Shown: piece by piece, positions 35,220-47,146 of the stretch
How positions within the stretch are numbered: the stretch's first letter is position 1
Layout: the number at the start of each line of letters is the position of its first letter
Source of the DNA: Hygrocybe punicea
Taxonomy: Eukaryota > Basidiomycota > Agaricomycetes > Agaricales > Hygrophoraceae
Reading direction: 5' to 3'
Assembly: GCA_963556145.1 (NCBI GenBank)
Contig: OY744462.1
Coordinates: 7,998,001 to 8,062,000, forward strand
Length of the DNA stretch: 64,000 bases
The notes under the pieces: generated by a model
The model's database searches: none
Seen by the model: only the letters and a program-made list of their open reading frames with translations
Told to the model about the DNA's origin: nothing
Made by a program: the position numbers and the translations under genes

Positions 35220-37390
35220 TCAATATAACTTTAGGCTGCTCAACATCCATGAAGGCAATAAGCTAATGTGTTCTATGCTTGAGAATGGCATACAATGGTA
35301 CTTGGAGAAAAACGCACAAGTCAAAGCAAGCAAACCATGATCCAAGATCAGACATGTTCAGAAAGCTGCATGAGGTGTGCTTGGCTGCAATGGCAGACAT
35401 TGTCGATGAACCACCACTCCTGACCAAAGAGATCATTACTGGCATCAATGGTATTTTCACAGTACATCTAGCAGATGACTGGCTGAACATGGGTAGCTCT
35501 GAGACAGCATACGACGAGAGCTATTTGAAGTACATGACACAGGTAACAATGTTCATTCAAAGGACATTTTCAAGGATGTGCTTAAAGAATGAAGACAATA
35601 TCTCAGTGAAGAAGAACTTCATGGCAAAAGTGTAGTACCTCATGGAGATGACCTCTTGCCTTTACATAGGGCAATGGCCATTCATCACTCCTTCTGTCAT
35701 CCCTCTCCTCAAGGATTGGCTTGAAGTCATAAAGGACAGCATTGGCAAGGTGAGCTGTGTTCACTTTTACTGCCAAATCATGTCATTGCCTTGCAAAGAT
35801 AGCTGGCCATCTATCTTCAAGTAGTGGTTGATAGAATAGATCTGGCCTGAAGATAGCTGGCCATCTATCTTCAGGTAGTGGTTGACAGAATAGATGTAAC
35901 CCATTGATAGAAGGCTGTCTATCAATGGGTTTATCAACGGGTTGCAACTACTACCCAAAGATAGATGGCCAGCTATCTTCAGGCTATGTCTACATGTCCA
36001 ACAACCACCAAGCTGACATTTGAACACGAGATATCTACTTGGATTGAACCCTTCGCTCACTACAAATGCTACATTCCTCGAACTGATCATAAAACGGATG
36101 ACATCTCTGGGTCAATGTACACCAATTTACAAATGCAGCTGTTAGGAATAATAGCCAGTGCTTGCTTCACTGACCTTGACGTTCAGGTGAGATACAATTT
36201 GCATTCAATCCAACTTGACATATCTAGCACTCCACTTTGAAGCTTCTGCATTTCTTCACTACCAACCATAACTTGATGTTTGTGATGGAAGCTTACCTCA
36301 TCAATGCTTCACATTGGGTTAAGTGTGTCACTTCCAACAATGAACTGGCACTCTTTTTGGCAGATGGTTGGGATGATATTGTCAAGGTGGAATTAGATGG
36401 TGAGCCCAATGATAGTGATCATGATGACCAACCTTTGCCCACTGGCAAACTTATCTCCCAACGACAACATTAGCTTATCGATGGATTGTGTGGCCTACTT
36501 CACCCAGGAATGCAGCCCAAGGACATCCTGCTCGAACTTGTTAGGAAAATGATGGCTTACCAGCAAGGGAAGTACTCTTTGACCACCTGGTCCATGTTTT
36601 TGCAACAACCCAGTGGTAGATTGCTCACTCAAACTGCCTGGCCATGGCAGGTTATCTCCAAAAAGTTGATCAGCAAGCAATTCCTACAACTTGCTCAATG
36701 TGTGATTCAAGAGAATCTCACTGCACAATCATATAGGAAGAAGTTGTTTGACACTGTACCATCAGCAAACGTCTTGTGTCAAGATCTCCAGGTAATCATC
36801 ACTCAAAATATGAAGGCAGTCCAGATAGTCGATCCTGCTACAGGGGCTGTTGACTGGAAGCTAATGTTGTACTCATGGCCAGATGCACAGAATGGAGTTC
36901 AAACTGACCAGGTTACCCTTGACCTGCCTGACCTTGCAGAGTTGTTGAGCAACACATGAAATGCTTCTTATCTCCAGCAAGACTAGCTCATGATTGCTCG
37001 AATCATTGCGAGCATTGAAAACAACCCAATATCATTCCTCCACACAGCACGTGGTAAGCACAAGAAGACCACGCCTGTCAGTCAAGAGGTGCATGAGGCC
37101 ATCTCTCACCGTGTCAAGGTGAGCAGCAATCATTCAGATTGTCATTGACGTTCAAACACAAACTTCATTTTTGGTCAGGCTCTCACACTGAACACTACCT
37201 GCCTGCACCTCCATGACTTCTACAACAAGAAGGGTTATGACCTTGAGCTCGAAGAACTCCTGACCATCGCTCTCAATCATTGTCATTCACTAGCAGATCT
37301 ACACACCGCCACCAAGGTCACTTGTCCCAGCAGACGTACTAAGACGATCAAAAAGCAACCCTTGAAGCAGCTGGAAGAGGGAGTGTTTAT
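35220..37390 (+). pseudogene. Eroded multi-exon gene of unknown identity
   Basis: A series of protein-like segments on the plus strand with plausible splice borders suggests one degraded gene. They include KLHEVCLAAMADIVDEPPLL (35360s), VHLADDWLNMGSSETAYDES (35460s), LYIGQWPFITPSVIPLLKDW (35660s), HYKCYIPRTDHKTDDISGSM (36060s), ASHWVKCVTSNNELALFLAD (36310s) and a longer frame 36486-36959 with LLELVRKMMAYQQGKYSLTT. Another piece near 37190 reads TTCLHLHDFYNKKGYDLELE. In-frame stops separate several segments and a 190-bp palindromic insertion lies at 35798-35985. I do not recognise the family; it resembles the multicopy orphan genes of mushroom transposon islands. Confidence 0.35.
35798..35985. 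repeat. Short palindromic insertion (GATAGCTGGCCATCTATC family)
   Basis: AGATAGCTGGCCATCTATCT appears twice in direct orientation about 55 bp apart (35799 and 35855), each followed by a GTAGTGGTTGA word. Near 35960 the reverse complement AGATAGATGGCCAGCTATCT closes a hairpin. The block separates two protein-like segments and is likely a small MITE. Confidence 0.7.
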
Positions 37391-37645
37391 GATGACTTCT
37401 CCTTGACATCCCCCTGGCAGAGACCTGTGGTTGACTAGGTAACAAATCAGCAGAGTTTAGTGGCCAACCGCCAAATGTAAAACCAGTGCCAAGCTGGCCA
37501 GGGGGAGCTATACTGACACTTGAACTGGCATTGGGTATTGTGCTCACTGGAGCTGTCATGTAAGTGTAAAGTTCAGCTCTTGGGCTCCATCCTCCTTGAT
37601 GGTAGGGTGTGAGAGTGAGTCAGGATGTAAAGAAATACTGAGAGG
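37391..37645 (-). other. Left part of a minus-strand ORF region interrupted by a hAT MITE
   Basis: On the minus strand the frame 37559-37299 reads MTAPVSTIPNASSSVSIAPP and on. Across the MITE at 37654-38452 the sequence resumes at 38460-38777 with a His/Ser/Gln-rich frame. Whether this was a gene is uncertain. Confidence 0.3.
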
Positions 37646-37653
37646 TTCCAAGA

Positions 37654-38452
37654 TAGTGCATGACAGGGGTACACCTGTGACCTTCTGGGGCTGTACCCGT
37701 ACCTGTACTCATCACAGGTATGTACCCGAGGCCCAGGGGTATGGGTATCTGCAGGGGTATGCAGGGGTAAGGGTATACCCTTGATCATTGTCATTGTTGC
37801 TGATTATTTGATTTTTATTAAATCTTGTACATGTCGGATCGCTTTGATATAAAGTAGGGAGTTGTAGAGAACTCTCCTGAGAAGCTCTGGAACATTTTTG
37901 GTAATTTTATGAGGCCTTGTTCCCATGTTATTCATCAAAAACCACCAAATACCACCAAAATCAGCCAAAATAGGTTGTTTTTGAGGAAAATATATTGTAT
38001 GATGTTACTGGGCATGGGTGTAGTGTGTTATCAACACTTTATTAATACCTTATCAATGCAATACAATTGCCCAAACCACCAGAAGTAGCCAGTTTCCTGT
38101 CATGCACTAATTTCTTCATGATTTTCGGCATGTATCTGATTTTTAGTGACTCAGATACCTCTCAGTTGGTTCTGATGTGAACTGAAAAGTTGTTCGAAAT
38201 GATCTTTGGAGTGCTCTGAATTTTACTTTATGATTTTAGCAAGCCTGAGTGTTGAGATATCCATTAAAAACCATCAAAAAACCGAAAAAACCACTGTTTT
38301 TGGGCCCAAAAAAATGTTTTACGGGCTCAGGCACATACCCCCATGGGTACGGCATGGCTATCATGGGTCAGGGACCCTGTACTCATACCCGTACCTGTGC
38401 TGTACCCGTACTCTTTACCCCTGAGGGTATCAGGTACCCCTGTCATGCACTA
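37654..38452 (+). mobile_element. Non-autonomous hAT-type MITE with perfect 8-bp target duplication
   Basis: The ends form a perfect 19-bp inverted repeat, TAGTGCATGACAGGGGTAC. The flanks are TTCCAAGA at 37646-37653 and 38453-38460, an exact 8-bp duplication. Subterminal regions carry GTACCCG/CAGGGGTA words in both orientations, and the interior is AT-rich with no transposase. The end structure (TAG..., subterminal word arrays, 8-bp duplication) matches the other two hAT-type families in this window, but the sequence is different. Confidence 0.92.
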
Positions 38453-38460
38453 TTCCAAGA

Positions 38461-39599
38461 ATGAAGTCTGGTATGTCAGTGGCTGTATGCTGAGGTGGAG
38501 AAAATGGAGTTGACCATATTTGTGAATGTGAATGAGATTGTGAGTGAGAATGTGCATGCAAATGTGAGTGTGAGTGAGACTGAGATTGAGAATAAGTGTT
38601 TGACTGTGTAGAGGTGGCAAATGAAGGATGAAGGGGTGGTGGAGGTTGCATGTTGATTTTTGCATTCACAGTGTTTGATGTCATGATCATGGTGGGGATC
38701 GTGGTGATGAAGGTGTTGGCATTTGTCTTGGTGGTGATGGTGGTGTTGCAGTGTATGGGCCACTCTTTTCTTCTCATTTGTGGTCGAACACTTTCAGTAT
38801 GCTATTGAGGCCTTGTGGCCCTTGCAATGTACCCAGTGGTGTTGCCTTACCACACAAGGCTGGCTGTCTACATCAATTGACATGGGCCTAGCGCTCATGA
38901 GGTACTTGGTAACGCCTTGCAAGGATGGGTCAATTGATGCAGGCTCCGGGGGTACTGGTGTCAGTTCTCATCATGGCACTTGTCATTGTCCTCATTCGCT
39001 CTGAGGGTGAGTGAGTGGAAAGTGAACATTAATGAAAACAAAAAACACACCCTAGACCAGAGTGTGGGTGCACTACACCAACCTCTGGCCTTTCTTGCCT
39101 CTCCCTGTCATCCTCATTGGTTTTATCACTGCCAGTTGGCCATGGTGGTTGTTGCAGTCATGGTCATGTCATGGTCTGCAGTGGTGGCCATCATTGTCTT
39201 GGCCATTTGCATCGGGACATGGAAGATGGGGGAGAAAGGCGAGAAAGGACTGACGTGATCGGAAAACACCAACACTAGTGGACAGAATTCTATGGGCGTG
39301 CAAATACAACCAAATCTGGCATTTGCCGCAATGATAGATCAATTTGCTGGGGTCACTGGCTGAGATTGTGTTCAAGGCTCTGTCTGTTTTCATTCAGACA
39401 TTTATTCTTCCAGGGAAGAGCATGAGTAATGTTTGAAAGCATGAGATAGAACCTTTCCCATATCATGATATGTAGCTCAAGCACTTTAGCCCTAACAGAC
39501 ATTGTACCAGACATTTTCTTATTTGTCGCACTGACTAGCCTGACTTTTTCAGCAGTCAAGATGCTCTGTCCCAGGGATTTTGACCATGCCTGATGTGAA
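38461..39599. other. Low-complexity and repeat stretch
   Basis: At 38520-38600 a (GTGAGT/GTGAAT)n imperfect microsatellite codes Ser-His runs on the minus strand (38777-38430). Around 38860-38940 the TCAATTGA words seen at 20410-20600 reappear. A short hydrophobic frame at 39120-39230 (VVAVMVMSWSAVVAIIVLAI) has no homology I recognise. Confidence 0.4.
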
Positions 39600-40080
39600 T
39601 CAACCCCCTGCGCCTTGTTTGGGTTCAACACAAGAGGCCAGAGGGTCTCAATGCCTCGCCCCACTATCTTGTGCCCTGGCCCCCAACTTAAACTTTTTAA
39701 GACTCAATGCCTAGCCTTGCCCACCATTCTTGACCACCCCCAGCTCGAGGAGAACCAAAATGTCTCATTTGCATTGAAAACAAGATGTCAGGTGCCCCAG
39801 AACCATAACCTTGCTGCCCTCTGTCCAACCTCTACCCTCCCACTTTTTGAACTTCCAAGCCACCTGTTTTTGATCACCCCAACTCAACTACACCCCCCAC
39901 ATCTTGTCCGCATCCAAAATGAGAGCTCTGGGCCCACAAAACCATTGTCTCACAGCCCTTTGCCCAAACCCCCCACCCTCACTCATTCCACACCCACACC
40001 ACCTCCTTACGAGCCCATTTTCGACCACACCTGACTTGACTAGACCCCCAGTGTTCTGTTTGCATTGAAAACTCAAAACT
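39600..40080 (+). repeat. Diverged tandem repeat, unit about 150 bp, about three copies
   Basis: Units contain TTTGCATTGAAAAC, GACCACCC..CT and long C-rich runs (near 39725, 39870 and 40020). They resemble the 27870-28690 array in layout but not closely in sequence. ORFs here are by-products. Confidence 0.6.
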
Positions 40081-41039
40081 TGTCTCCAAGACCTTCTTGC
40101 TAGTGTTCAACCTGACAACCCATGCAATTCATGGTTTGTACTGCATTCATTTTCCCAATGTCCATTCCAAATATCTAGTTGAGTTGTGATGGCAAAATCA
40201 TCTGTAAATGATTGAATTATGATTCAAGCCATTACCAACTACACCATTCCAACTTATGAGACATGGTTCACACTTGCTTGAGGGTGCAAAAGGCATCAGT
40301 ACAGTAATCAATGGCTCCTTGAAACACTCCTACTCCATGAAATACCTCTATATCATTGGTTCCACACATTCCCTAAGGCCAAATATAATTCTTCTCACTT
40401 CTGTACATCAAATGAATATGTTTAGACAGTTGTGTCCATGTAAATGCACCAATAAAATCAGAAAATAACTTTTTGAGTAGGAGAGAATATCATGACCAGT
40501 CCTTGAAACACCAGTATTTTGATCATAAAATAATCAAACCTGAATGGTTTTCTTTGGAAATTGGTATCTACAGTACATCTAAATATTTCTGTCTACTCAG
40601 AATTTTGTTCAACGGATGCACTTGGCCAGAAATTTTGAAGTATTTCAAGTCAATTCAAGCAGCCGTTCAAGTTGATGACTGTAACTCGGAAACTTTATAC
40701 CCGGTGGTTCGGAACTGTCCGTAACTCAAATGCTCCAAGCTCAACATTTATTTCCTGTCTTTACAACACTACTGTTGACCCTATACACCCTCACTTTTTG
40801 GGCTGCATATGTCTCTGTGGTATAAGAACATCATTCCAAATGTCAGTGGACACCGCAGGAAGACAGATTTGGAAGACACTCGCAGCTGCACCTGTTCATA
40901 GGCCCAATTGTGTATGCTCATCTTTTCGAGCATATGTGCCCATGTAATGAATGATCAAATTGCAGAATACTGTTCATTCGCCGAATTCTGCAGATATGGT
41001 AAAAGAATATCGGCGATGCCGAAGGTGAGTTGTATCTCC
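40081..41039. other. AT-rich stretch at the right border of the transposon island
   Basis: No gene or repeat structure was recognised. The host-like sequence resumes with the Lunapark fragment. Confidence 0.4.
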
Positions 41040-41545
41040 CTACCACCTTTTTCGTTGCTATTGACCGCGAGGGTATTGAAGACCTTACTGAAGAAACAAC
41101 AGTCGAAAGTGGAAGAGATCAAAAAGAGAACAAATTACTACTCTACCAAGACCTTGATTAAACGATTCACCGACCTCGCGTACCCACCATCAAGCAAGTC
41201 TCGTTCAGCCGCGATCACCGCCACCCAACACCTCTCACTAGCAGCGAGTCAGCGACTACCAAATCTCCCAAACGTCGACTTCCAGACACTGCCCGTTCCG
41301 GGTGTACTCAAATCATATACCTCATGCATGTCATCTTTCACCTGCTTCATTTAGTTTATGTGACTCATCCATGTGCAGCTTCAGTTTCTCCTGTTCCCAA
41401 CCGTTCCCACCACCGCGCAAGCAGTGGTACAACAAACTTGCGGACGCTCTATTGGGTGATGACCACCATGAGGCAAACGTGCCCACTTCCAGATACGCAC
41501 TTATCTGGTGAAAGAAAGCATGTGGGAATGCAAGCGTGAGTTTCT
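41040..41545 (+). pseudogene. Lunapark (LNP1) gene remnant
   Basis: The frame reads TLLKKQQSKVEEIKKRTNYY followed by STKTLIKRFTDLAYP, the signature just after the membrane hairpin of Lunapark, the ER three-way-junction protein. A linker and PRKQWYNKLADALLGDD with TSRYALI follow, which normally lead into the zinc ribbon (CxxC ... CPxC). Here the first CxxC half is missing: the sequence jumps from ALI to VKESMWE, and the second half is not found. The N-terminal membrane segments are also absent or lie beyond a frame break near 41025-41070. The gene is therefore truncated at the edge of the 23-kb transposon island and is unlikely to work. Confidence 0.7.
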
Positions 41546-41689
41546 ACGTCGTACCCTCGCCAGAGGTTCGCATCCCCATTACCACCTCCTTGGACTCCCT
41601 CATCACCGTTGACAAATAGTCAGCCACATCCTTCTGATCTATCCGCAAAGCGAAGTCTATCACCTGTCAGCAAAATTGTAACGGTTCCA

Positions 41690-42254
41690 CCAAGGCGAAG
41701 GGCAGGATGAGGAGTGGTATGGAGAGCAAAGCATTTCTACACTACGTAATTGAAGTCAAAACAACAAGTAAACCATCGAGGCCCCATCTGCTGAAGATAC
41801 AAGATTTTGAGTTTAAAGATGCCTTTGCCTTCTTGTCACAAGCTATATCAATCATGGAATCGGGCATCTTCTCACCAACTCACAAAGCGGAATTGAAGCA
41901 TGTCCGTGAGGTCTTGACCCAACTTATCTGCTATTGACGGCATTTTCGCCAAGCAGCCCGTTGCCGTCGTCGCCTGGGACATGATAAGGTGCTAAAACCA
42001 TACAATTTTGCTTTGCGCCGGGATGTAAGGAATCGGCCCAATCGTCGGGGGTTTATCAGCGATGCAGTGGTCGTTGCATCGTTGCGTACTCCAGCAAAGA
42101 GTGCCAAAAACGCGCTGGGACACACAAGCACAAGTCGATCTGCAAGAAGATGAAACAGGTTTTTGATGCTGATCTGCGGAATAACGATCAAGATAATTTT
42201 GTGCAGGATATGGCAATGGCAAACGTGCCAGAGGTGACGTTCAAGGATGCATGA
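41690..42254 (+). pseudogene. MYND-type zinc finger protein, C-terminal remnant
   Basis: The exon near 42000-42254 reads CFAPGCKESAQSSGVYQRCS, then GRCIVAYSSKECQKRAGTHK followed by HKSICKKMKQ, and ends VPEVTFKDA. This has the MYND pattern of paired cysteines with a final CQ..A...HK..C. The cysteine expected in the YCS position is serine (AYSSKEC), so one zinc site is weakened. An upstream exon (41707-41937) with LSQAISIMESGIFSPTHKAE probably belongs to it. No complete N-terminus was found. It could be a real short gene with an unusual finger, but its position beside the Lunapark remnant favours decay. Confidence 0.55.
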
Positions 42255-42422
42255 ATGATTGGGCGTGTATACCCTGGCACTATTCCAACTCCAACGAACG
42301 TTCTGAAGTAATAATAATAATATTAATAATATGTTTATGTATATTTTGGTTTCGAATTACATCATACTCCACGAGTTTAACCGTGACGTTTAACTGTGCT
42401 AACGACCTTCCTCAACTCCACC

Positions 42423-45400
42423 ATGTCCATTTCACCAGCGCAGGCGACAAGGTACACTGCGCAAGCATTCGTCACTGCTCTTGTAACAAACGCTGGCCTG
42501 CTGGCCTTGCAAGTTGGTGCTTTCGTAATTTTGAAGCAGCGGCTCGGACGCATATATAGTCCTCGTACATTTCTCACCCCACCCGAGTACGCCACCTCTC
42601 TCTCTCTTTTTTTTAAAAAAAAACTCATTGTCATGCTATCGCGGCTACAGCAAACGAGCCAAGGAACTCCCCAAAGGTCCATGGAGATGGATACCTGCCG
42701 TCATAATGGCACCGACAGAGGGCATCGTGAGTGCACCGGCATGTGCTTCCAGCAAACCAGTTTAGTTTTTCACCCTTGGTAGATAAACGACAATGGACTG
42801 GACGCGTACGACATTTCCTAGCCCCAGACATCGTCGCGCTTACTGATGCTTCTCTTGCATAGCTACATGTTCCTGCGCTTCCTAAAGATGCTCATCACTA
42901 TATTCCTAGTGTTCACCATTTTGACCTTCGCGGTAATAATACCAATTGACTCTGTTAATGTCAATAACGGCGGGATTGATTTGCACCGATTTAATTGGGA
43001 AAAGTGATGGTTCGCTTCCCTTTCTACAACAGTTTCATTGACATTGCACGTAGTCTCACCATGTCAAGCGACCAAGATCGATTCTCCGCTCATATCATTC
43101 TTGCATATCTACTAACATGTCCGTAAGAAATTTCATTAAATGGGTTTTGATCAGATAACTAAATCATTCTCCGGAAGTCTTCGTCATCTTCATGATACGT
43201 CGCGAAATGATGCATTTCGTGCTTATGCAGCAGCGTTTCTTAATCAGCAAGTCGCATTCGCGACTCGCTCAAGCCCGCACTGTGCTCATCACTTCAGTCC
43301 CGGATGACCTTGCGAACGAGGAGGATATGCGCCTCTTTACCAGTTTCGTTCCAGGAGGCGTAGACAGGGTGTGGTTCTTCCGCGATACCAAAGTAGGTCC
43401 ACGGCAGGAAATCCAGCCATATCTCAGCTGAGATATAGTTTTCCAGGCACTGAACAAATTGTTCGCGAAACGGCAGAATGCTTGCGCCAAACTCGAGGCT
43501 GCAGAGTCCCAAATTCTTCGTCGTGCAACGAAAGCATGGCGCACAAAGCAGTCTAAGCCCGGTAAGATCAAGAAGCAACACCAAAAGGACGAAGAAAAAC
43601 AGGTGGCCGAGGGCATGACCTTGCCAGAGGAACCTTCTCGCGAATTTTTGAATCAACTTGTCCCGGACGATGGGCGGCCAAAGCACAGGACAGGATTTTT
43701 AGGTCTGTTTGGTCAGAAGGTGGATACTATCGAGTACTGCAAGGTTGTTCCACTTCCTTTTTTTTTGGAGGAACATTTGTTTGAAGCTTCGCATAGGCAG
43801 AAATCTCACGATTGAACCCGCTCATCGCCAAGGCTCAGGAGCACATCGTGAAGGGAAAATTCTTAGGCTGTGTGTTCATCAGGTGCAACCTTCAGATGGG
43901 AGCCCATGTACTAGCTCAGTGTATCAGTCATCACCAGGTTAGTGACCAGACTACAGCGAGTATATTAATTGTGCTGATACGCTACCAGCCCTTCACGATG
44001 TACGACAAGTGGCTCGAAGCACACCCTAAAGACATCGTGTGGGAAAACCTCAATAACAGCGTGATCGTAACGCGGGGGCGAACCGTGGTGTCATGGCTAG
44101 CTACTGTCGGACTCATAATCCTATGGTTTTTCCCTGTCGCATTCGTAGGAACACTGAGCAATTTCAGCTCACTCTGTTTGAAAATAACGTAAGCACTTGT
44201 TTAGTTACTCAAGAAATGTTGTTGACAATTCTGTTCGCAGTTGGTTAAGCTGGGTTTGCTCTGGTAAGTCTTCCTGAACTGATGCCAAGGGATATACTCA
44301 ATGGGAGGATTGCAGCGCATGCGCCTATACCAGGAATCATACAGGGTGTCCTTCCACCGCTTCTCTTGGTCTTATTTTTTCTTTTGATCCCCCCTATATT
44401 GCGTGGTTTGTCTGCAAACTATCCTGCCCCAAGTTGTTAGTGACAGCGTTTGCCAGCTCTGGCTTGGTACGAATGCATTCCGAGAAAGTCTTTGATATCG
44501 GTTAGCGTTTACCGCCGGTTTTTTATCTTCCTCTTAATGTATGTCTCCAAGTTGACGTGCATTTTTCATGCTCAACCCGTTTTCTTTAGTCACGGCTTTC
44601 TCATCGTCACATTGACATCTGGTATCACCGCCGGTAATGTAGCCAGTACATTCTTGGGCATAACTTCACACCAATCTATCGTATAAACTTCTCAGCCATA
44701 GCAGATGTAAGCCTAACTCACCGTGTTAGCCTGTTGTTTTTAACTAACACCTTAATTAGATCGCACGTAATCCAGCATCAACCATCCAAACGTTAGCGAG
44801 CAGACTGCCAGGAGCCTCTATCTTCTTCCTGACATACATGGGTTTGTAACATTTCATTGAAGTGAATGCATCTCAAATGTCAGATAAATGCAGTTAGCCA
44901 AGGCTGGGCAGGAGCTGGGATCGCGTTGATCCAACTGGTGCCACTTATTTTCTATTATTTCCGAAAGTGGTTCCTTGGTCGAACTCCCCGGCAGGCATAC
45001 GACGTAGGCAATTTTCCAACAAATGTATGTTGATAGTATACACTAACATGACATTCAGGTAACGTTTGTAATGCCCTCGGCAAGTCTATATTTTGGTATG
45101 AATGTTTTCGGAACATTAACGCGATCGAAACAGGTGGATTTCGGCGATACCTTGCCAATGTTGTCTCTCCTTGCAACGATAGCATTTACTTACAGCGTCA
45201 TCAGCCCCTTGATCAATGCCTTGGCTCTAATCAGTCAGTGTTAACCGCAGTTGAGGTCCCAGTTGACTCATCATTTTTTTTTTGGTTCAAACAGGCTACG
45301 CAAGCCTTTATCTGGCGTGGAAGTTCTGTGAGTTTCTTGTGCCGCTTGATCCTGGCTCTTAACTGAATTTTAGTCTGCTCAGTAATTCTGCAAGTCTTCG

Positions 45401-46561
45401 ACCAACCGGACGAAATGGAAACAGGAGGGAAATATTTTCCAATGGCCATGTCCCGTCTCTGTAAGTTTTGGTATGCCATTTGAATAGCGACACTGATTTT
45501 TTTGGGAAGTCATCGGTCTGTATGTTGAGCAAATATGCCTGGCATGCCTCTTTTTCTTGAAGATATCAATCTCGCGGATACCTTCCATCATAGACGCTGT
45601 GATGATTCTTGTGCTTTTGGTGATCACTGGGTTCGCACACATCATCATTCACAATAGCTTTCGCCGTAAGTTTTCAACCCGTGTTCTCGCTTGGCACACT
45701 CTCATTGTCCTTTCTGGCCCACAGCCATAACGAATTACCTACCCATGACGTTGGCGACGAGGAAGATGGCGAAGAGGTACGAACGTGAGCGCAAGCGTCT
45801 TGACAACAGAGCCGAGCCTTTACACCGCGATGGGACCTACATGAATCGTTCGTTCTTGTTGCCAATTTTTATACGAGGTTGGGGTCTCATGGTGTTTCTC
45901 AGGCATTAAAAGTGTTCGCAAACGACTTGCTGCCTTTCCCTTTCAGCATGTAATTCACCCCGACATCGCTACAACCGAACCCTCCACAGATGTGAACGGC
46001 CCTGAAACCCAAACCAGTACTGATAACGACTTGGGGCAAGCTGCAGCTTCTGGTTCATCAGCCCGTCCAGATGATCCCCCGAACTTGTTCAGACATTTGT
46101 CCGTCCCGGACGAGGATAAACATGACCAGAACAATAGATATCAAAACTCTTCAGGCTCGACTCCACACGACGATATGCCAGATCTGGCTCGACGGGATTC
46201 CGTGGATTCAAAGAAGTCACGAGCGTCCAAACTTTCTAATCCAGGGCCTCCCAATACCAGCACCAAGGAAGCTGACATAAATATGGGTTTAGAGGACTTC
46301 GTTGATGATGGGGATGAATCTTCCTCTCGAGACGAAGCTGACTTTGACGAGCACGCATTCGACCATCCATCGACGTATAAGGAGCAGCCGTGGATATGGA
46401 TTCCTAAGGACACGCTAGGCTTGAGCGCTATGTTGGTGAGCGATTTACAGACGGCAGGGGTGCTGGCAAGCGATGCAGGGGCCATAATGGACCGGGATGG
46501 AATTGTAGAGGTTATGAGAAGTCCACCTGATCATCAATGGTATGGCGGGCAGGACAGATGA
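42423..46561 (+). CDS. Calcium-permeable stress-gated cation channel, CSC1/TMEM63 family
   Basis: A many-exon gene (more than 15 short introns) whose exons splice into the full CSC1 layout. The N-terminal membrane part runs from MSISPAQATRYTAQAFVTAL and VLKQRL..YSPRTFLTPP-type sequence through GPWRWIPAV and GLDAYMFLRFLKMLITIF. A cytosolic domain includes ARTVLITSVPDDLANEEDMR and VDRVWFFRDTK. The seven-helix RSN1/DUF221 core has VVSWLATVGLIILWFFPVAF, GLIVT-like HGFLIVTLTSG, LPGASIFFLTYM, FVMPSASLYFG, IAFTYSVISPLI and GGKYFPMAMSRL. A hydrophilic C-terminal extension ends EQPWIWIPKDTLGLSAMLVS. The first three junctions were checked in frame (exon 1 42423-42586, exon 2 42651-42726). Such proteins gate cations in response to hyperosmotic stress at the plasma membrane or vacuole. 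An ATG at 42396 in the same frame is an alternative start. Confidence 0.9.
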
Positions 46562-47138
46562 ACGGAACGGGGGAAGTTGTTCACAGACTTTGTACCACCT
46601 TGAACCACGTGAAAAAAAAAACTGTTCAATGCTCGATTACCCAGGCTCCTACCAAGCCGCGTTGAGAGGGTGACTTCATGAATTCACGGTCAATTCCGAG
46701 TTTCATTGTCAGATGGGCGTAGTTTAAATCTCCGAATCAAAATAGTTTTGAAGTCCGTACTCTTGACCTCGGCTTGCATATAACACGAGTAAACAACAGC
46801 CACAGGCTTATCTGCTACTCAATTTAGAGATGCTGTACTTGCTCCTAGATTCTAGTATTGAAAATCACAGCCTCATACTTGACATTGTCAGTAAGACTGT
46901 AGATATCTTGGATGCACTCTACCACAAACCAGCAGCCCAAGAAGTCACTCTGAAATGGGCACACGACATCATCATCAAGTCTCACACAAGATCACTGTGA
47001 GAATTGGCATGTACACATCATGGCTGGCATTTTAATGCTACCAATGCCATGGCTCACCAGATTTTTCTCTTTTCAGGATAGCTTCAGCCACCTGCAGCTG
47101 CCAGAGGCAAGGATCCTGGCCAAATATTTTTTTGGTCT
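46562..47138 (+). other. Intergenic region with a remnant of a repetitive basidiomycete ORF
   Basis: Positions 46850-47138 contain KPAAQEVTLKWAHDIIIKSH and HGWHFNATNAMAHQ, recalled by me as a motif of multicopy mushroom orphan proteins, with several stops. The hAT element at 47147 inserted into it. Confidence 0.4.
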
Positions 47139-47146
47139 GTTTACGG

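Noticed and set aside
38430..38777. His/Ser-rich minus-strand protein
   Set aside because: It is largely a (GTGAGT)n-type microsatellite read on the opposite strand; a disrupted gene across the MITE remains possible but is not supported.
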